Below are positions 62,948 through 64,000 of a stretch of 64,000 nt of DNA, one piece after another; positions within the stretch are counted from its first letter, which is position 1; every line of letters starts with the position of its first letter. The notes below the pieces were generated by a model. The model saw only the letters and a list, made by a program, of their open reading frames with translations, had not been told where the DNA came from and did not search any database. Both the position numbers and the translations under genes were made by a program. Source of the DNA: UBA6814 sp040753075 (GTDB lineage Bacteria > Desulfobacterota > Desulfovibrionia > Desulfovibrionales > Desulfovibrionaceae); NCBI GenBank assembly GCA_040753075.1, contig JBFMHA010000015.1, positions 3,624 through 67,623 on the forward strand, read 5' to 3'.

Positions 62948-64000
<1,053 letters not shown>

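Overview
The window reads as one chromosome segment of a high-GC, strictly anaerobic bacterium, most likely a deltaproteobacterium of the Desulfovibrionales. This is inferred from an ispG-proS-xseA-xseB-ispA-dxs gene run that I recall from Desulfovibrio, a sulfide-dependent Thi4, a hydBGDA NiFe hydrogenase, TAXI-TRAP transport and a CobN/ChlI/ChlD-like chelatase set. The only strongly AT-rich coding stretch is the first ~840 bases, which look acquired.

Layout. (1) 1-842: 5'-truncated AT-rich membrane protein gene, meeting a shortened hicB. (2) 839-2792: thiamine genes thi4-thiE behind a TPP riboswitch with its own terminator. (3) 2804-11605, minus strand: a compact run ispG-proS-lysE type exporter-xseA-M23 peptidase-xseB-ispA-dxs, supplying isoprenoid precursors, prolyl-tRNA, exonuclease VII and a cell wall hydrolase. 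(4) 11606-14404: regulatory region with a palindrome and an 80-bp-spaced repeat, then a chemoreceptor with a C-terminal cysteine cluster and a bidirectional terminator. (5) 14415-19602: cbiB and the four-subunit group 3b-type hydrogenase operon hydBGDA with a good promoter and terminator. (6) 20040-20974: frameshifted IS5-family transposase remnant, then trmL. (7) 21731-25227: a split pqiA, pqiB and pqiC, an envelope MCE-type lipid transport system. (8) 25603-27353: APH-like kinase plus HAD protein. (9) 27512-35618: regulator, RidA, TAXI-TRAP transporter, DapA-like lyase, PPC-domain protein, zinc ribbon protein, cysteine desulfidase-like enzyme and D-2-hydroxyacid dehydrogenase, which looks like a catabolic operon for an unknown carboxylate or amino acid. 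(10) 35754-47857: an envelope glycan locus with HlyD-like protein, a glycoside hydrolase-GT2 fusion, ABC exporter, two paralogous glycosyltransferase-like proteins around a polysaccharide deacetylase, a secreted glycoside hydrolase and galE. (11) 48113-64000: a divergent pair of operons. On the minus strand are an ABC ATPase and permease, TonB, an FtsX-type permease and cobM/cbiF. On the plus strand are a BtuF/FecB-like binding protein, permease, ATPase, TonB-dependent receptor, CobN, ChlI and a ChlD-like protein cut by the window end.

The last region is the most system-like part: a TonB-energised metal, corrinoid or tetrapyrrole importer whose genes run directly into a complete three-subunit chelatase. 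The glycan locus with its hydrolase-transferase fusion and the TAXI-TRAP operon are the other two candidates for undescribed biology. No tRNA, rRNA or CRISPR array was recognised. All identifications are from reading the translations; no database search was possible.
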